Assembly (NCBI RefSeq): GCF_003176895.1
Contig: NZ_QGTD01000013.1
Coordinates: forward strand, 235,324-299,323
Direction: 5' to 3'
Length of the DNA: 64,000 nt
DNA from: Gracilibacillus dipsosauri
GTDB lineage: Bacteria; Bacillota; Bacilli; Bacillales; Amphibacillaceae
Each line of letters opens with the position of its first letter. The stretch's first letter is position 1. Under the pieces are notes generated by a model. The model was not told the DNA's origin, searched no databases, and was given only the letters and a program-made list of their open reading frames with translations. This document shows positions 56,686 through 64,000 of this stretch, in pieces. The translations under genes were made by a program, and so were the position numbers.

Positions 56686-56889
56686 TCATCCTCCTCCTAC
56701 AAAATGAACGATTTCGATTCTGTCACCATCGTTTATGATAGTCTTCTCATGGTCCTCTTTTTTCAATATTTGCTGGTTATGTTCTACAATCAAAGATTTG
56801 TTCCTTAGCTCTAAATGTTCGATCAATTGCTGTATGCTATTCACACTGCTATTAACTGTTAAATCATTTCCATTGACCAAAAGCTTCAA
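56686..56889 (-). CDS. thiS: Sulfur carrier protein ThiS
   Basis: 67 residues from TTG 56889 behind AGGTGA. Ubiquitin-like beta-grasp with GDRIEIVHFVGGG, ending in the Gly-Gly that becomes the thiocarboxylate. Between thiO and thiG. Confidence 0.93.
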   Translation of the reverse strand: MKLLVNGNDLTVNSSVNSIQQLIEHLELRNKSLIVEHNQQILKKEDHEKTIINDGDRIEIVHFVGGG

Positions 56890-56904
56890 TCATTTCACCT
56901 ACCT

Positions 56905-58029
56905 TCATGTAAATGCTTTTTGAAATCGATGAAGAGAAAAATTCTCCTTATATGCTGCCTTTACTTCTTTTCCTTCTATTAAATCGGCCATAAACTCACC
57001 CGTAATAGGTGAAAGCAAAATACCATTTCTAAAGTGAGCATTTGCCATATATAAACCTGCTATATCGGGTACTTCTCCTAGAAAAGGGAAGCCATCTGCT
57101 GATTGTGGTCGTAATCCCGACCAAAAGCCTTCCATTTTTGCCTTCTTCAAACATGGCAAAATCTTTTGAGCACGAGTTAATAATTGATAAATCCCTTCAA
57201 CACGCACTTCTTTATCCCAATCGTTAGGCATAGAAGTCGCACCAATGATGATTCTTTGCTTACTCTTAGGAACGAGATAACAGCCATTGGTAACTATTGT
57301 TGATTCTACCTTCAGCTCTTCTGTGATTATCGATAAGCACTCCCCTTTTACAGGTGAAATAATATACGGATCTGTTAAAAAAGGAAGCAAATGATTTCCA
57401 CCTACTCCTGTTGCCAATATTATTTGATCTGCATAATAACAACATTGATTTGCTCTTACTCCTTGAACTTGCCCATCTTTGATCAGAAGTTTAGTTACAG
57501 CCGTATATTCCTTTATTGTTGCTCCATTGTTTCTTGCAGCAAGAGCAAATGCTTTTGTTAGATCTGGTGCTGACACCTGACCGTCATTCGGTAAGTATAA
57601 TGCTGTTAGAAAATGAGAGGTAATATTTTTTAGTTCCTTAACTACCTCATCACGCCCTAAAATATATGCCTCTTCGCCTGCATCAACTTGGAAACGAGCG
57701 ATTTCCTCTAATTGCTGCCATTCCTTTTCATGGAAGGCAAGCTTATACATCCCATTGTTCATATAATGGATATCCACGTCACTTTGATCCTTTAGCTCTG
57801 TTGCTAACCCTGGAAAAAGGGAGCGACTATCTCTTGCAAATCGAAACAAAGGAGAATCCTCTGAAAATTCCGCTTGTGCTCCGAGCATTCCAGCAGCAGC
57901 ACTTGATGCCTCACATCCTATTTTGTTTTGTTCCAATACTAAAACGTTATACCCCCTTTTCGTTAATTGATACGCAATTGAGCAACCTATGACACCAGCA
58001 CCGACAATGATTTGATCATAATTATTCAT
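56905..58029 (-). CDS. thiO: Glycine oxidase ThiO
   Basis: 374 residues. FAD-binding IIVGAGVIGCSIAYQLTKRG, SSAAAGMLGAQAE, and C-terminal LYMANAHFRNGILLSPITGE. Oxidises glycine to iminoglycine for ThiG. Overlaps tenI by 8 bases. Confidence 0.95.
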   Translation of the reverse strand: MNNYDQIIVGAGVIGCSIAYQLTKRGYNVLVLEQNKIGCEASSAAAGMLGAQAEFSEDSPLFRFARDSRSLFPGLATELKDQSDVDIHYMNNGMYKLAFHEKEWQQLEEIARFQVDAGEEAYILGRDEVVKELKNITSHFLTALYLPNDGQVSAPDLTKAFALAARNNGATIKEYTAVTKLLIKDGQVQGVRANQCCYYADQIILATGVGGNHLLPFLTDPYIISPVKGECLSIITEELKVESTIVTNGCYLVPKSKQRIIIGATSMPNDWDKEVRVEGIYQLLTRAQKILPCLKKAKMEGFWSGLRPQSADGFPFLGEVPDIAGLYMANAHFRNGILLSPITGEFMADLIEGKEVKAAYKENFSLHRFQKAFT

Positions 58030-58645
58030 ACCTATCCCTCCTTGCTTCCTTCAACACTTTCCGGTATGCCTTTACAGCTTGAAGAGGTTGAGCTGCCTCC
58101 CATATTCCAGACATTATCGCAATGCCACTCGCATTACATTTCAGTATATCCCGTGCTAGAGCTGGAGTTATTCCACCGATTGCATAAACTGGAATTGCAA
58201 CACTGTCTATTAACCTATTAAGTGCAATTAATCCTCTTGGAACCTGGTTAGGTTTAGAATTACTAGCAAAAATATGTCCATACAACAAAAAATCTGCACC
58301 TTCTTCTTCTGCTCGCTTTGCCTCTTTTACGGAATGAACAGATTTCCCACATAACATGGATGGAAAATGTTTTTTTACTGCAGATACACAAGCACTATGG
58401 TAAGCAAGCTGCACCCCAGCGCACTTCATCATGTATGCTACATCGATCCGATCATTTATGATGATTTTGGATAGAGGGAACCCAATCCCTATTAATGAAT
58501 TAATAGAATCCATTAATTGTTTTGCAGTTTTTTCTTTTTCTCTAATATGGAGAAAGTCAATATCATGTTGGATTTCTTTAAGGATAGGGAGATGTTGGTT
58601 AGAAAAATTCCCATTAGATATTAAGTGCAGATGTTTCTCGATCAA
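58022..58645 (-). CDS. tenI: Thiazole tautomerase TenI
   Basis: 207 residues from TTG 58645 behind AAAGGAGTG. ThiE-like TIM barrel (HIREKEKTAKQLMD, IINDRIDVAYM, GKSVHSVKEAKRAEEEGADFLLYGHIFASNSKPN, YAIGGI). TenI is chosen over ThiE by operon position and the missing ThiE-type QLREK. Converts the thiazole product to its aromatic tautomer. First gene of the operon, under a TPP riboswitch. Confidence 0.88.
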   Translation of the reverse strand: MIEKHLHLISNGNFSNQHLPILKEIQHDIDFLHIREKEKTAKQLMDSINSLIGIGFPLSKIIINDRIDVAYMMKCAGVQLAYHSACVSAVKKHFPSMLCGKSVHSVKEAKRAEEEGADFLLYGHIFASNSKPNQVPRGLIALNRLIDSVAIPVYAIGGITPALARDILKCNASGIAIMSGIWEAAQPLQAVKAYRKVLKEARRDRYE

Positions 58646-58709
58646 AATCTTTCACTCCTTTGTCACACGCAATGGGAAATGGAAGAAAAACTTAAATTGA
58701 AACGTAAAT

Positions 58710-58740
58710 AGCCACTTATCTAATAAAGACAAGTGGCTTG
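58710..58740 (-). terminator. Leader terminator between TPP riboswitch and tenI
   Basis: Minus-strand stem AAGCCACTT / AAGTGGCT with a 13-base loop followed by ATTTACGTTT, between the aptamer and tenI. It fits a TPP-dependent transcription terminator. Confidence 0.7.
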
Positions 58741-58770
58741 ATTATGCTAAAAATCATGCAAAGCTATTCT

Positions 58771-58856
58771 ACCACTTCCCTACGCTAGTGTTAACCAGAT
58801 CAGGTTCAAAGGGTCCGAAATAATCCGTCTCAGCCTTAAAGGCTCCCCTAGTGTTC
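58771..58856 (-). ncRNA. TPP riboswitch (THI element)
   Basis: Minus strand contains CTAGGGGAGCC, GGCTGAGACGG, GACCCTTTGAACCTGATCTGG and GTTAACACTAGCGTAGGGAAGTGG pieces in the canonical order of the thi box. Binding of thiamine pyrophosphate should switch off tenI-thiOSGF. Confidence 0.97.
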
Positions 58857-58883
58857 GTTATGAAGTTAGTTGCTTACAGGAAA

Positions 58884-58912
58884 AGAATAGCATAGATTCA
58901 CGGATTTGCCAA
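58884..58912 (-). promoter_or_regulatory. Promoter of the thiazole operon
   Basis: Minus strand TTGGCA (58907-58912), 17-base spacer, TATTCT (58884-58889) with an extended TGC, placed about 28 bases before the aptamer. Confidence 0.75.
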
Positions 58913-58996
58913 TAAGGTAGTTTTTATATGTTTAATTTTAAATTTTAAGGGTAGACATATAATGGAAGATTAAAACGTGAAAGGATGTTAGCTAAC

Positions 58997-59440
58997 ATGG
59001 CACAAGATGAAAAAAAATTACAAGAATTAATTGATGGATTAAATGTAGACTTAGCGAATGAATATGCTTCTACTATTATGTATACCTATCATGCATCTGT
59101 AGTATCTGGATTGTATCGCTCCTTATTAAAGCCTTTCTTTGAAGATGAGATTGATGATGAGATTGGACATGCCCTATATTTGTCAGACAAGATCAAAACA
59201 TTAGGCGGGACTCCAACTACGACACCAGCTAAAGTAGAACAATTAACAGATGTAAGAGCAATGCTTGAAGCAACATTAAAAGCAGAAACCGAGACAATTG
59301 AACGCTATGAAAAAAGGAAACAACAAGCAGAAGAATTAGGTTTTACAGAGCTTGTCGTTAAATTAGACGATATGATCGCAGATGAAACAGGACATAAAGA
59401 AGAAACGCAAAGACTTCTAGCTGATAAAAGCTTCTTTTAG
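58997..59440 (+). CDS. Ferritin-like diiron protein
   Basis: 147 residues from ATG 58997 (an ATG at 58985 abuts the ribosome site). Four-helix ferritin-like fold with metal-ligand Glu in VDLANEYAS, EDEIDDEIGHALYLSDKI, ETIERYE and DDMIADETGHKEE, resembling bacterioferritin/DUF-type ferritin proteins. Likely stores iron or protects against peroxide. Preceded by TATAAT at 58958. Confidence 0.85.
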   Translation: MAQDEKKLQELIDGLNVDLANEYASTIMYTYHASVVSGLYRSLLKPFFEDEIDDEIGHALYLSDKIKTLGGTPTTTPAKVEQLTDVRAMLEATLKAETETIERYEKRKQQAEELGFTELVVKLDDMIADETGHKEETQRLLADKSFF

Positions 59441-59516
59441 GAAAAACCTGACTTCTTGCGATGCCTTTATGCTTTTCTAAAATGTAAATACCCCCCTTTT
59501 TATATAGATTAATGTT

Positions 59517-59549
59517 AGCCTGGGCTCACAAGCTCGGGTTATTTTTTTT
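59517..59549 (+). terminator. Terminator after the ferritin-like gene
   Basis: AGCCTGGGCT / AGCTCGGGTT imperfect stem followed by eight T. Confidence 0.75.
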
Positions 59550-59619
59550 AGCTTGAGTCACCATGCACATCTAGAATACTGTGATATAATGAGAAAAAAT
59601 GTAAGAGGATGATGCATAT

Positions 59620-60786
59620 ATGCTAAACAATCTTTTTATAGAAATAGACCAACATTATGATGAGATGGTAAATATGCGAAGATATTTGCATCAATACCCT
59701 GAGCTTTCCTTTTATGAATACAAAACCGCTGCCTTTATTGCAGAGCACTATCAGAGACTAGAAATACCATACCAAGCCAATGTCGGTGGAAACGGTGTTG
59801 TCGCTACACTAACTGGAGGCAAACCTGGTAAGACCATCGCATTGCGAGCAGATTTTGATGGACTTCCCATCCAAGATGAAAAAAAGGTGGAATATCGTTC
59901 CAAAAGTCAAGGTGTGATGCACGCCTGTGGCCACGATGGTCATACTACGACACTGTTAACCATTGCAAAAATATTTAAACAATATAAAGAAGTTATTCCT
60001 GGCAAAATTGTTTTTATCCATCAGCATGCTGAGGAAGTCGCACCTGGAGGCGCAAAACCAATGATTGATACAGGAATATTAGATGAGGTGGAGCTTGTAT
60101 TTGGAACACACTTATGGACAAATACGCCATATGGAGTTGTGCAGACAGCACCTGGAAATTTTATGGCTGCTGCCGATAAGTTTACGATTAAAATTAATGG
60201 AACCGGTGGTCATGGAGGTATTCCACATCAAACAAAGGATCCTATCGTGATAGGTTCCCAATTAATCGCAAATCTTCAGCAAATTATTAGTAGAAAGCTT
60301 GATCCATTAGCCACAGCCGTTCTATCCATCGGTACCTTTCATGCAGGGAATGCTTATAATGTAATACCAGATTCCGCAATCATTGAAGGTACTGTAAGAA
60401 CGTTTGATTTAAAACTACAGCGGTTCATCATCTCTGAAATGGAAAGGATCATCAAAGGTACTTGTCATAGCTATGATGTTTCCTATCATTTTGATTACCA
60501 AAAAGGATATCCACCTGTCGTGAATCATAAGGAACAGGCAGCATGGATTATTGAAGCTGCCCAACAGGTTTCAGAGGTTAAAAAAGCTGAAATGGTTGAA
60601 CCAAGCATGACAGGAGAGGATTTTGCTTATTATTTAGAACGTAAACCTGGGGCATTTTTCTTTACGGGCGCACAAATAGAGGATGGATTTATACCACATC
60701 ACCATCCTAGGTTTGACTTTGATGAACGAGCAATGAAAATCGCAGCAAAAACTTTGATTTCAGCAGTATATCGTGCCAACCAGTAG
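59620..60786 (+). CDS. yhaA: M20 family amidohydrolase (YhaA-like)
   Basis: 388 residues. M20/peptidase D type: RRYLHQYPELSFYEY, metal-binding HACGHDGHTT, catalytic Glu pair HAEEVAPGG, HGGIPHQTKDP and the C-terminal MTGEDFAYYLERKPGAFFFTGA. Deacylates N-acyl amino acids or similar in the cytoplasm. Near ecsAB as in B. subtilis. Confidence 0.92.
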   Translation: MLNNLFIEIDQHYDEMVNMRRYLHQYPELSFYEYKTAAFIAEHYQRLEIPYQANVGGNGVVATLTGGKPGKTIALRADFDGLPIQDEKKVEYRSKSQGVMHACGHDGHTTTLLTIAKIFKQYKEVIPGKIVFIHQHAEEVAPGGAKPMIDTGILDEVELVFGTHLWTNTPYGVVQTAPGNFMAAADKFTIKINGTGGHGGIPHQTKDPIVIGSQLIANLQQIISRKLDPLATAVLSIGTFHAGNAYNVIPDSAIIEGTVRTFDLKLQRFIISEMERIIKGTCHSYDVSYHFDYQKGYPPVVNHKEQAAWIIEAAQQVSEVKKAEMVEPSMTGEDFAYYLERKPGAFFFTGAQIEDGFIPHHHPRFDFDERAMKIAAKTLISAVYRANQ

Positions 60787-60817
60787 ATAACTATTACATA
60801 GTTAACCACCATTAAAA

Positions 60818-60851
60818 ATGGCTATCCCCTAATAAAAAATGGGATAGCCTC
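60818..60851. terminator. Bidirectional terminator between yhaA and ecsB
   Basis: 9-bp stem GGCTATCCC / GGGATAGCC with a 12-base loop; minus-strand tail ATTTTTAAT. Confidence 0.8.
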
Positions 60852-60879
60852 TCCTATTATTTGTTTACCTGTTTCGTTT

Positions 60880-62097
60880 TTACCCCTTCAACTTCTTATG
60901 AACATAAGCAGGGATAACAAATTGAATAAATAAAATGCTAAAAATAAACATGAACAGACCAAGCTCTAGATTTCCGACAAAGAATAAAAATACAGCAAAT
61001 ATAACGAGCTGGATAATCATTAATTGCTTTAACCACTTAATAAAGGACGCTTCCCTAACTTTTTCAGTAATTGGATATAGATCCAACCATACTAATGTAG
61101 AATGATGTTTCCATAATGGCATTAATTGTATGAATGTCATATAACCAAAGAGAATCGCAAAGATGAGCTTGAGCCATGGATTTGGTACATAGTAAACGAG
61201 TAGGCAGCCAATAACTAGTAACCGGATATATATTCCAAAGTATTCTCCACTTCTTGCCGTAGTTAAACGGAACAAGAAGGTATAGCTATTATGTTGTTTA
61301 TGAGGAATAGAGCTTGTTAGTAGGCGCGCCAATCCATGTCGCTTCTTCACTGTCGTTTCTAAGTGTGGTACGTCTGTGAACATGTTAGCCAGACGATAGA
61401 AGGAGCGCATTCTTAAATAATCCCGTTCTATTAACAAATCCCATTGGATACCAGGCTGCTTTTTTGCTAATAAATAATTGTATAGGAACAAACCAACAAG
61501 TATAGCCGTCACCATAAATAAATACATCGTTTCCCTTTCCAAAAAGAAATAAACGATAGCAATAATAAGTAATAAACGCACAAGCTGATCGATAACTCGT
61601 GAGGATCGCTCCCTTATCTTTAACATCCACCAATTGGCCAGTATACTCCATGCTTTGATAAGTAAAAGTAAAAAGAGTAGAAGGAAGTAAAGTGATCCAT
61701 CGGAAAAGGATGCAAAATACAATGGTGCCATTACAGCATAAACAAACAAGACAAGGTAGATTTGAGTAAGATAACTATAGATTAGCGTACGAGTAAAATA
61801 ACTAGCAAGCTTCTGTTCAGCAGGTATTAAAAAAACCACATCTGCCTTTTTTAATAGTGTTTGAATCGGACTATACATAGTAAAAAAGCCTAACAAAACG
61901 GCAATTACAATGGCTACTGGAAAGTTTTCTGGGAGCTCTTCTAACCATTTTTGGTAATAAACAGCCATAGCAGAGAAAATAAAAAACATCGCGATTGCTA
62001 GGTGACCTGTTAGAATATAACGCAAATAGCGATTCAATTCTTTTACATGTGCCTTGAGACGTTCGAAAAAAAACTCCTTCGCGTTAAGCATGAGCAT
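60880..62097 (-). CDS. ecsB: ABC transporter permease EcsB
   Basis: 405 residues, about eight to ten hydrophobic segments, with FFFERLKAHVKELNRYLRYIL at the start and TLLKKADVVFLIPAEQKL. Forms the Ecs transporter with EcsA, which in B. subtilis affects secretion and competence through the intramembrane protease RasP. Start overlaps the ecsA end by 14 bases. No ecsC follows. Confidence 0.9.
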   Translation of the reverse strand: MLMLNAKEFFFERLKAHVKELNRYLRYILTGHLAIAMFFIFSAMAVYYQKWLEELPENFPVAIVIAVLLGFFTMYSPIQTLLKKADVVFLIPAEQKLASYFTRTLIYSYLTQIYLVLFVYAVMAPLYFASFSDGSLYFLLLFLLLLIKAWSILANWWMLKIRERSSRVIDQLVRLLLIIAIVYFFLERETMYLFMVTAILVGLFLYNYLLAKKQPGIQWDLLIERDYLRMRSFYRLANMFTDVPHLETTVKKRHGLARLLTSSIPHKQHNSYTFLFRLTTARSGEYFGIYIRLLVIGCLLVYYVPNPWLKLIFAILFGYMTFIQLMPLWKHHSTLVWLDLYPITEKVREASFIKWLKQLMIIQLVIFAVFLFFVGNLELGLFMFIFSILFIQFVIPAYVHKKLKG

Positions 62098-62830
62098 CTG
62101 CTTCCTTTGTTAATTGAATATATAAATCATCAAGTGTCGCTTCAGGGCGACCGAAGGCATGTCTTAATTCTTCTAACGTTCCCTGTGCTCTGATCTTCCC
62201 ATCATGAAGAATGACAAAACGATCACAATACCGTTCTGCAGTTGCTAAAATATGCGTTGACATTAGTACGCCTGCCCCTTGCTCCTTCATTCGATTCATC
62301 CATTGCAAATAAGACTGGATTCCAAGTGGGTCTAAGCCAACAAACGGCTCGTCCACTATGTATAAATCGGGCTCCACAAGAAAAGCACACATGATCATCA
62401 CCTTTTGACGCATCCCTTTAGAAAAATGGATTGGAAACCATTTTAACTTTCCATCTAGTCGAAATTCCTTTAATAAAGGCTCTACCCGTTTCTTGAAGAT
62501 TTCTTCTGGAATATCATAAGCCATAGCTGTTAAGCGTAAATGCTCTTCCAATGTTAGCTCATCATATAAAACAGGCATTTCTGGTATATATGAAAACTGT
62601 TGTCGATAGGCTTCTTTTTGCTGATTAAAGGTTTTTCCATTGATCGCAACAGAACCTTTTTTCGCCTGCATTAATCCAATGACATGTTTAATAGTTGTAC
62701 TTTTCCCAGCGCCATTTAAACCGATCAAACCGACGATTTCGTTAGGAAATACATCAAAGGAAATCCCGTGCAATACATTCCGATGAGTATATCCACCTTC
62801 TAATTGTTCAATATGTAATAGTGGCTCCAT
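62084..62830 (-). CDS. ecsA: ABC transporter ATP-binding protein EcsA
   Basis: 248 residues from ATG 62830; a TTG at 62836 is inside the preceding site. Walker A GLNGAGKSTTIKH, signature HFSKGMRQKVMIM, Walker B YIVDEPFVGLD, switch His in MSTHIL. Length equals EcsA. First gene of ecsAB, divergent from hit. Confidence 0.93.
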   Translation of the reverse strand: MEPLLHIEQLEGGYTHRNVLHGISFDVFPNEIVGLIGLNGAGKSTTIKHVIGLMQAKKGSVAINGKTFNQQKEAYRQQFSYIPEMPVLYDELTLEEHLRLTAMAYDIPEEIFKKRVEPLLKEFRLDGKLKWFPIHFSKGMRQKVMIMCAFLVEPDLYIVDEPFVGLDPLGIQSYLQWMNRMKEQGAGVLMSTHILATAERYCDRFVILHDGKIRAQGTLEELRHAFGRPEATLDDLYIQLTKEADAHA

Positions 62831-63021
62831 TTCCAACCATCCTTTCTATTACCTTACATGCTAAAATATTATCATTTTACTGGTGTTATGCCAAAGAATT
62901 TCCCTAGATGAAAGAAATGTGATGGTCATTGTTGCGCAACCTAATATTTATTTATACAATAGAATTAATGATTACATACTAAATGAATATGCTAAATATA
63001 AAATTAAAAGGAGCGATATCG

Positions 63022-63456
63022 TTGGCTACACACAGTGATTGCATTTTCTGTAAAATTGTCAAAGGAGACATACCGTCTGCTAAGGTTTATGAGGATGAAT
63101 TGGTTTACGCCTTTTTAGACATCAGTCAGGTAACAAAAGGACATACATTAGTTATACCGAAAACACATGCGAAGGATATTTATGAAACAGAGGAAGATAT
63201 CGCAGCAAATGTGTTTAGCCGTGTTCCAAAGATCGCTAATGCTATTAAAGAATCGTTTTCACCAATTGGATTAAACATATTGAATAATAACGAGGCACCT
63301 GCAGGGCAATCTGTTTTTCATTTACATATCCACTTAATTCCCCGCTATAATAAAGAAGACGGATTTGGTATGAAATGGGTAACACATGATGATCGGTATA
63401 CACGAGAAGACCTTTCATCGATTGCCGAACAGATAAATCAAAAGATTTCATCCTAG
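63022..63456 (+). CDS. hit: HIT family hydrolase
   Basis: 144 residues from TTG 63022 behind AAAAGGAG; the longer reading to 62983 has no site. Zn-binding CIFCKIVKGDIPS and the histidine triad HLHIHLIPRY are present. Nucleotide hydrolase or transferase. Divergent from ecsA as in B. subtilis. Confidence 0.93.
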   Translation: MATHSDCIFCKIVKGDIPSAKVYEDELVYAFLDISQVTKGHTLVIPKTHAKDIYETEEDIAANVFSRVPKIANAIKESFSPIGLNILNNNEAPAGQSVFHLHIHLIPRYNKEDGFGMKWVTHDDRYTREDLSSIAEQINQKISS

Positions 63457-63527
63457 AAGATTTGAAAAATATAGTTTGATCCGATAATAAATAGAGAATA
63501 ATAAGAATAGAAAGGACGTGGTTGATC

Positions 63528-63899
63528 ATGATTAATACGAAATCACTTATGCTTGGAATCGTTGTAGGTGGTGTAGTTAGTGCTACAGCTACATTACTAA
63601 GCACTCCGAAGTCTGGTAAAGACCTTCGTAATAATATGAAGCATTATAGCAATGAAGCCATTGATTCATTCAATCGCTTTCGTGAAGATGGGATGGATAT
63701 TAAAGAACAAATCACCAAAACCTCTAAAGAAGGGGTATCACTAATTAAAGATCTCTCTCTTGATGTTAAAGAATCGATTGAATCATGGAAGAAAACCGTC
63801 GAGCCCCATCAGAAAAATATCCAGAAGTATTTAAATCAAATAGAAAAAAGCTTAAAAGAACTAGAGGACAAAACCAAAAATCGTACGGAAAGCTACTAA
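63528..63899 (+). CDS. yhaH: YtxH-domain protein YhaH
   Basis: 123 residues from ATG 63528. An N-terminal hydrophobic segment (about 8-24, GIVVGGVVSATATLL) is followed by STPKSGKDLRNNMKHYS, the YtxH signature, and a long charged amphipathic helix. Membrane-associated, function unknown. Follows hit as in B. subtilis. Confidence 0.87.
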   Translation: MINTKSLMLGIVVGGVVSATATLLSTPKSGKDLRNNMKHYSNEAIDSFNRFREDGMDIKEQITKTSKEGVSLIKDLSLDVKESIESWKKTVEPHQKNIQKYLNQIEKSLKELEDKTKNRTESY

Positions 63900-63924
63900 T
63901 TATCAAAAATGGCTCCTGTCAATA

Positions 63925-64000
63925 TGAACTGCCCCCTGTCAAGTAGACAGGTAAATAAACAAAATATTTTGTGCCATGTATGGTTTCCATGCATGGCTTT
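63925..64000. mobile_element. Possible terminal region of an IS3-type insertion sequence
   Basis: From 63925, TGAACTGCCCCCTGTCAAGT followed by AGACAG resembles the terminal inverted repeats of IS3-family elements common in Bacillaceae. The remainder is cut by the window edge, so neither transposase nor the other end can be seen. Confidence 0.4.

Overview
The window is a low-GC Gram-positive chromosome segment from an endospore-forming, competence-gene-carrying member of the Bacillaceae. The evidence is a complete gerP spore-coat operon, cwlJ, comK and med, hemEHY with pbpF, ecsAB-hit, and a TPP-controlled tenI-thiOSGF operon. Gene order follows several blocks of the Bacillus subtilis chromosome (trpS-yjbA-fabF-fabH-med; yitS-yitW; asnO-yisL-gerP-addAB-sipV-yhjE-comK; yhfN-lplJ-yhfH; hemY-hemH-hemE-pbpF-hmoB; yhaA-ecsB-ecsA-hit-yhaH), but blocks are rearranged and genes are missing (no sbcDC beside addA, no comZ after med, no tenA or thiD). 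Base composition and family variants suggest a halotolerant genus such as Gracilibacillus, Virgibacillus or Oceanobacillus; that placement is an inference.

Positions 1-10,500 are the most accessory part: a truncated oligopeptide-binding lipoprotein at the left edge, a DUF3899 protein, a membrane-anchored HtrA protease, a sensor kinase/response regulator pair, and a divergent operon of a VTC (polyphosphate-polymerase-like) protein, a DUF4956 membrane protein and a large repetitive lipoprotein. Three copies of one operator-like box (GACAT-N4-CTGAC with an 11-bp internal direct repeat) lie before htrA, before the regulator gene and before the VTC operon. This ties the locus together as one probable envelope-stress regulon and is the best candidate for an undescribed system. 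An aldehyde dehydrogenase and a 52-bp tandem repeat array follow.

Positions 10,500-25,600 hold trpS, yjbA, fabH-fabF with a FapR operator, the med lipoprotein, yjzD, the yit cluster (yitW, yitV, yitU, BsuPI-type inhibitor, yitT, DegV protein), a short-chain dehydrogenase and a membrane-anchored GH13 protein whose catalytic residues appear lost. Positions 25,600-43,700 hold asnO, yisL, a DUF418 protein, gerPABCDEF behind a sigma-K-like promoter, addB-addA, signal peptidase I, a TVP38-family protein, cwlJ, aprX, comK and a DUF3939 protein.

Positions 43,700-64,000 hold a coiled-coil protein, an M48 peptidase, lplJ, yhfH, coproheme-pathway genes hemE-hemH-hemY, class A PBP pbpF, the heme-degrading monooxygenase hmoB, a BdbC/thioredoxin-like disulfide pair, the TPP-riboswitch thiazole operon, a ferritin-like protein, the M20 peptidase yhaA, ecsB-ecsA, hit and yhaH. 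The last 76 bases look like the end of an IS3-type element. No rRNA, tRNA or CRISPR array was recognised.
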